Origin: JBBRXJ01 sp038248505
Lineage (GTDB): Bacteria; Bacteroidota; Bacteroidia; Bacteroidales; JBBRXJ01
Reading direction: 5' to 3'
Assembly (NCBI GenBank): GCA_038248505.1
Contig: JBBRXJ010000110.1
Span: forward strand, 1 to 7,243
Length of the DNA stretch: 7,243 bases
This document shows, piece after piece, positions 6,793 through 7,243 of the stretch. The first letter of the stretch is position 1. The number at the start of each line of letters is the position of its first letter. The notes under the pieces are model-generated. The model did not search any database, was not told the origin of the DNA, and saw only the letters and a program-made list of their open reading frames with translations. A program made the translations under genes and the position numbers.

Positions 6793-6839
6793 GAAATTGT
6801 ATAACTCGTTCGGTTTAAAGTTGCCTAACCTTACTGAAG

Positions 6840-7243
6840 ATGAGAAACGATGACACCTTAGAACTCGGAATTTCATTATTACTGGAAACTGTTTATCAGA
6901 AATACGGTTATGATTTCAGGCAGTATTCCAAAGCCCACATCAATCGCAGGATTCTAAATAGGATGAAGCTGTCTGGATTAGAAGATGTTTCTCAAATTCA
7001 ATCGAAAGTTCTGAAGGATGAAGCATTTGCTTATGAACTTTTACGTGACTTATCAATTACAGTAACCGAAATGTTTCGTGATGAGGACTTTTATAGGTCA
7101 TTACGAGAAAATGTTATCCCTATTTTAAAAACCTATCCCTTTATAAAAATATGGCATGCAGGATGTGCAACCGGTGAAGAGGCTTATTCAATGGCAATCA
7201 TTATGCAGGAAGCAGGATTGTATGATCGAACAACAATTTATGC
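6840..7243 (+). CDS. cheR: CheR-type protein-glutamate O-methyltransferase (3' partial)
   Basis: Translation from the ATG at 6840 runs open to the window end (134 residues); an in-frame TAA at 6816 leaves this ATG as the only plausible start. Residues about 10-65 form the helical CheR N-domain (YGYDFRQYSKAHINRRI, with the Arg-rich helix at 34-41). The linker ITVTEMFRD (73-81) and then IWHAGCATGEEAYS (104-117), the SAM-binding motif I, are hallmark CheR sequences. Family members transfer a methyl group from S-adenosylmethionine to glutamates of chemoreceptors. In Bacteroidetes, close homologues often sit beside cheB-like and sensor-kinase genes and may act in signalling other than flagellar chemotaxis. 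Members are usually about 270-290 residues, so roughly half is visible. The protein is cytoplasmic; no leader is seen. Confidence 0.93.
   Translation, partial: MRNDDTLELGISLLLETVYQKYGYDFRQYSKAHINRRILNRMKLSGLEDVSQIQSKVLKDEAFAYELLRDLSITVTEMFRDEDFYRSLRENVIPILKTYPFIKIWHAGCATGEEAYSMAIIMQEAGLYDRTTIY

Larger units (their letters stand above)
6387..6839. other. Intergenic region upstream of cheR
   Basis: This is 453 nt with no long gene. It opens with a T-rich tract (about 6390-6403) that has no obvious preceding stem, so termination of the oxidoreductase operon is unclear. It contains a near-palindrome around ACAATTGT (6430-6443), a possible 35-codon ORF in a GC-rich island (6469-6576), and a 10-bp inverted repeat with arms 190 nt apart (6618-6627 and 6808-6817). 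A closer 10-bp inverted repeat lies just upstream of cheR (6761-6792). I found no exact TAnnTTTG promoter box for cheR. Confidence 0.65.

Overview
The window looks like chromosomal DNA from a Bacteroidetes bacterium, probably Sphingobacteriia/Cytophagia/Flavobacteriia-like. The grounds are an AT-rich composition, no obvious Shine-Dalgarno sites, a C-terminal secretion domain of the gliding-motility/type IX (T9SS) class on a repeat-rich surface protein, and protein families (PF12831 FAD oxidoreductase, DUF4434, Bacteroidetes-type CheR) that commonly occur in this phylum. Family assignments come from reading motifs, not from a search.

Layout, all genes on the + strand. (1) 2-3088: the 3' part of a very large secreted surface protein whose start lies before the window. 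It has one half and six full PKD/Ig-like repeats with an almost invariant 83-residue period, then five SprB-like repeats of about 80 residues, then the T9SS sorting domain. (2) 3089-3401: a gap with a long hairpin plus T-run terminator (3091-3154) and, just after it, a compact multi-branched inverted-repeat element (3203-3289). (3) 3402-5282 and 5286-6386: a tight two-gene operon with 3 nt between the genes. It encodes an exported FAD-dependent oxidoreductase with an SLH-like C-terminal tail, and an exported DUF4434 protein (predicted glycosidase-like TIM barrel) with a twin-arginine leader. (4) 6387-6839: a 453-nt gap with a possible 35-codon ORF in a GC-rich island and several inverted repeats. 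(5) 6840-7243: the first 134 codons of a CheR-type protein-glutamate methyltransferase, cut by the window end.

The FAD enzyme and the DUF4434 protein are very likely co-transcribed and both leave the cytoplasm. A joint role in modifying or cleaving an extracellular glycan is plausible but is inference. The adhesin-like protein and cheR look like separate transcription units. I saw no mobile-element gene, CRISPR array, tRNA or rRNA. The less ordinary parts are the branched element at 3203-3289, the SLH-like tail on the FAD enzyme, the Sec/Tat mismatch within the operon, and the anomalous GC-rich mini-ORF upstream of cheR.
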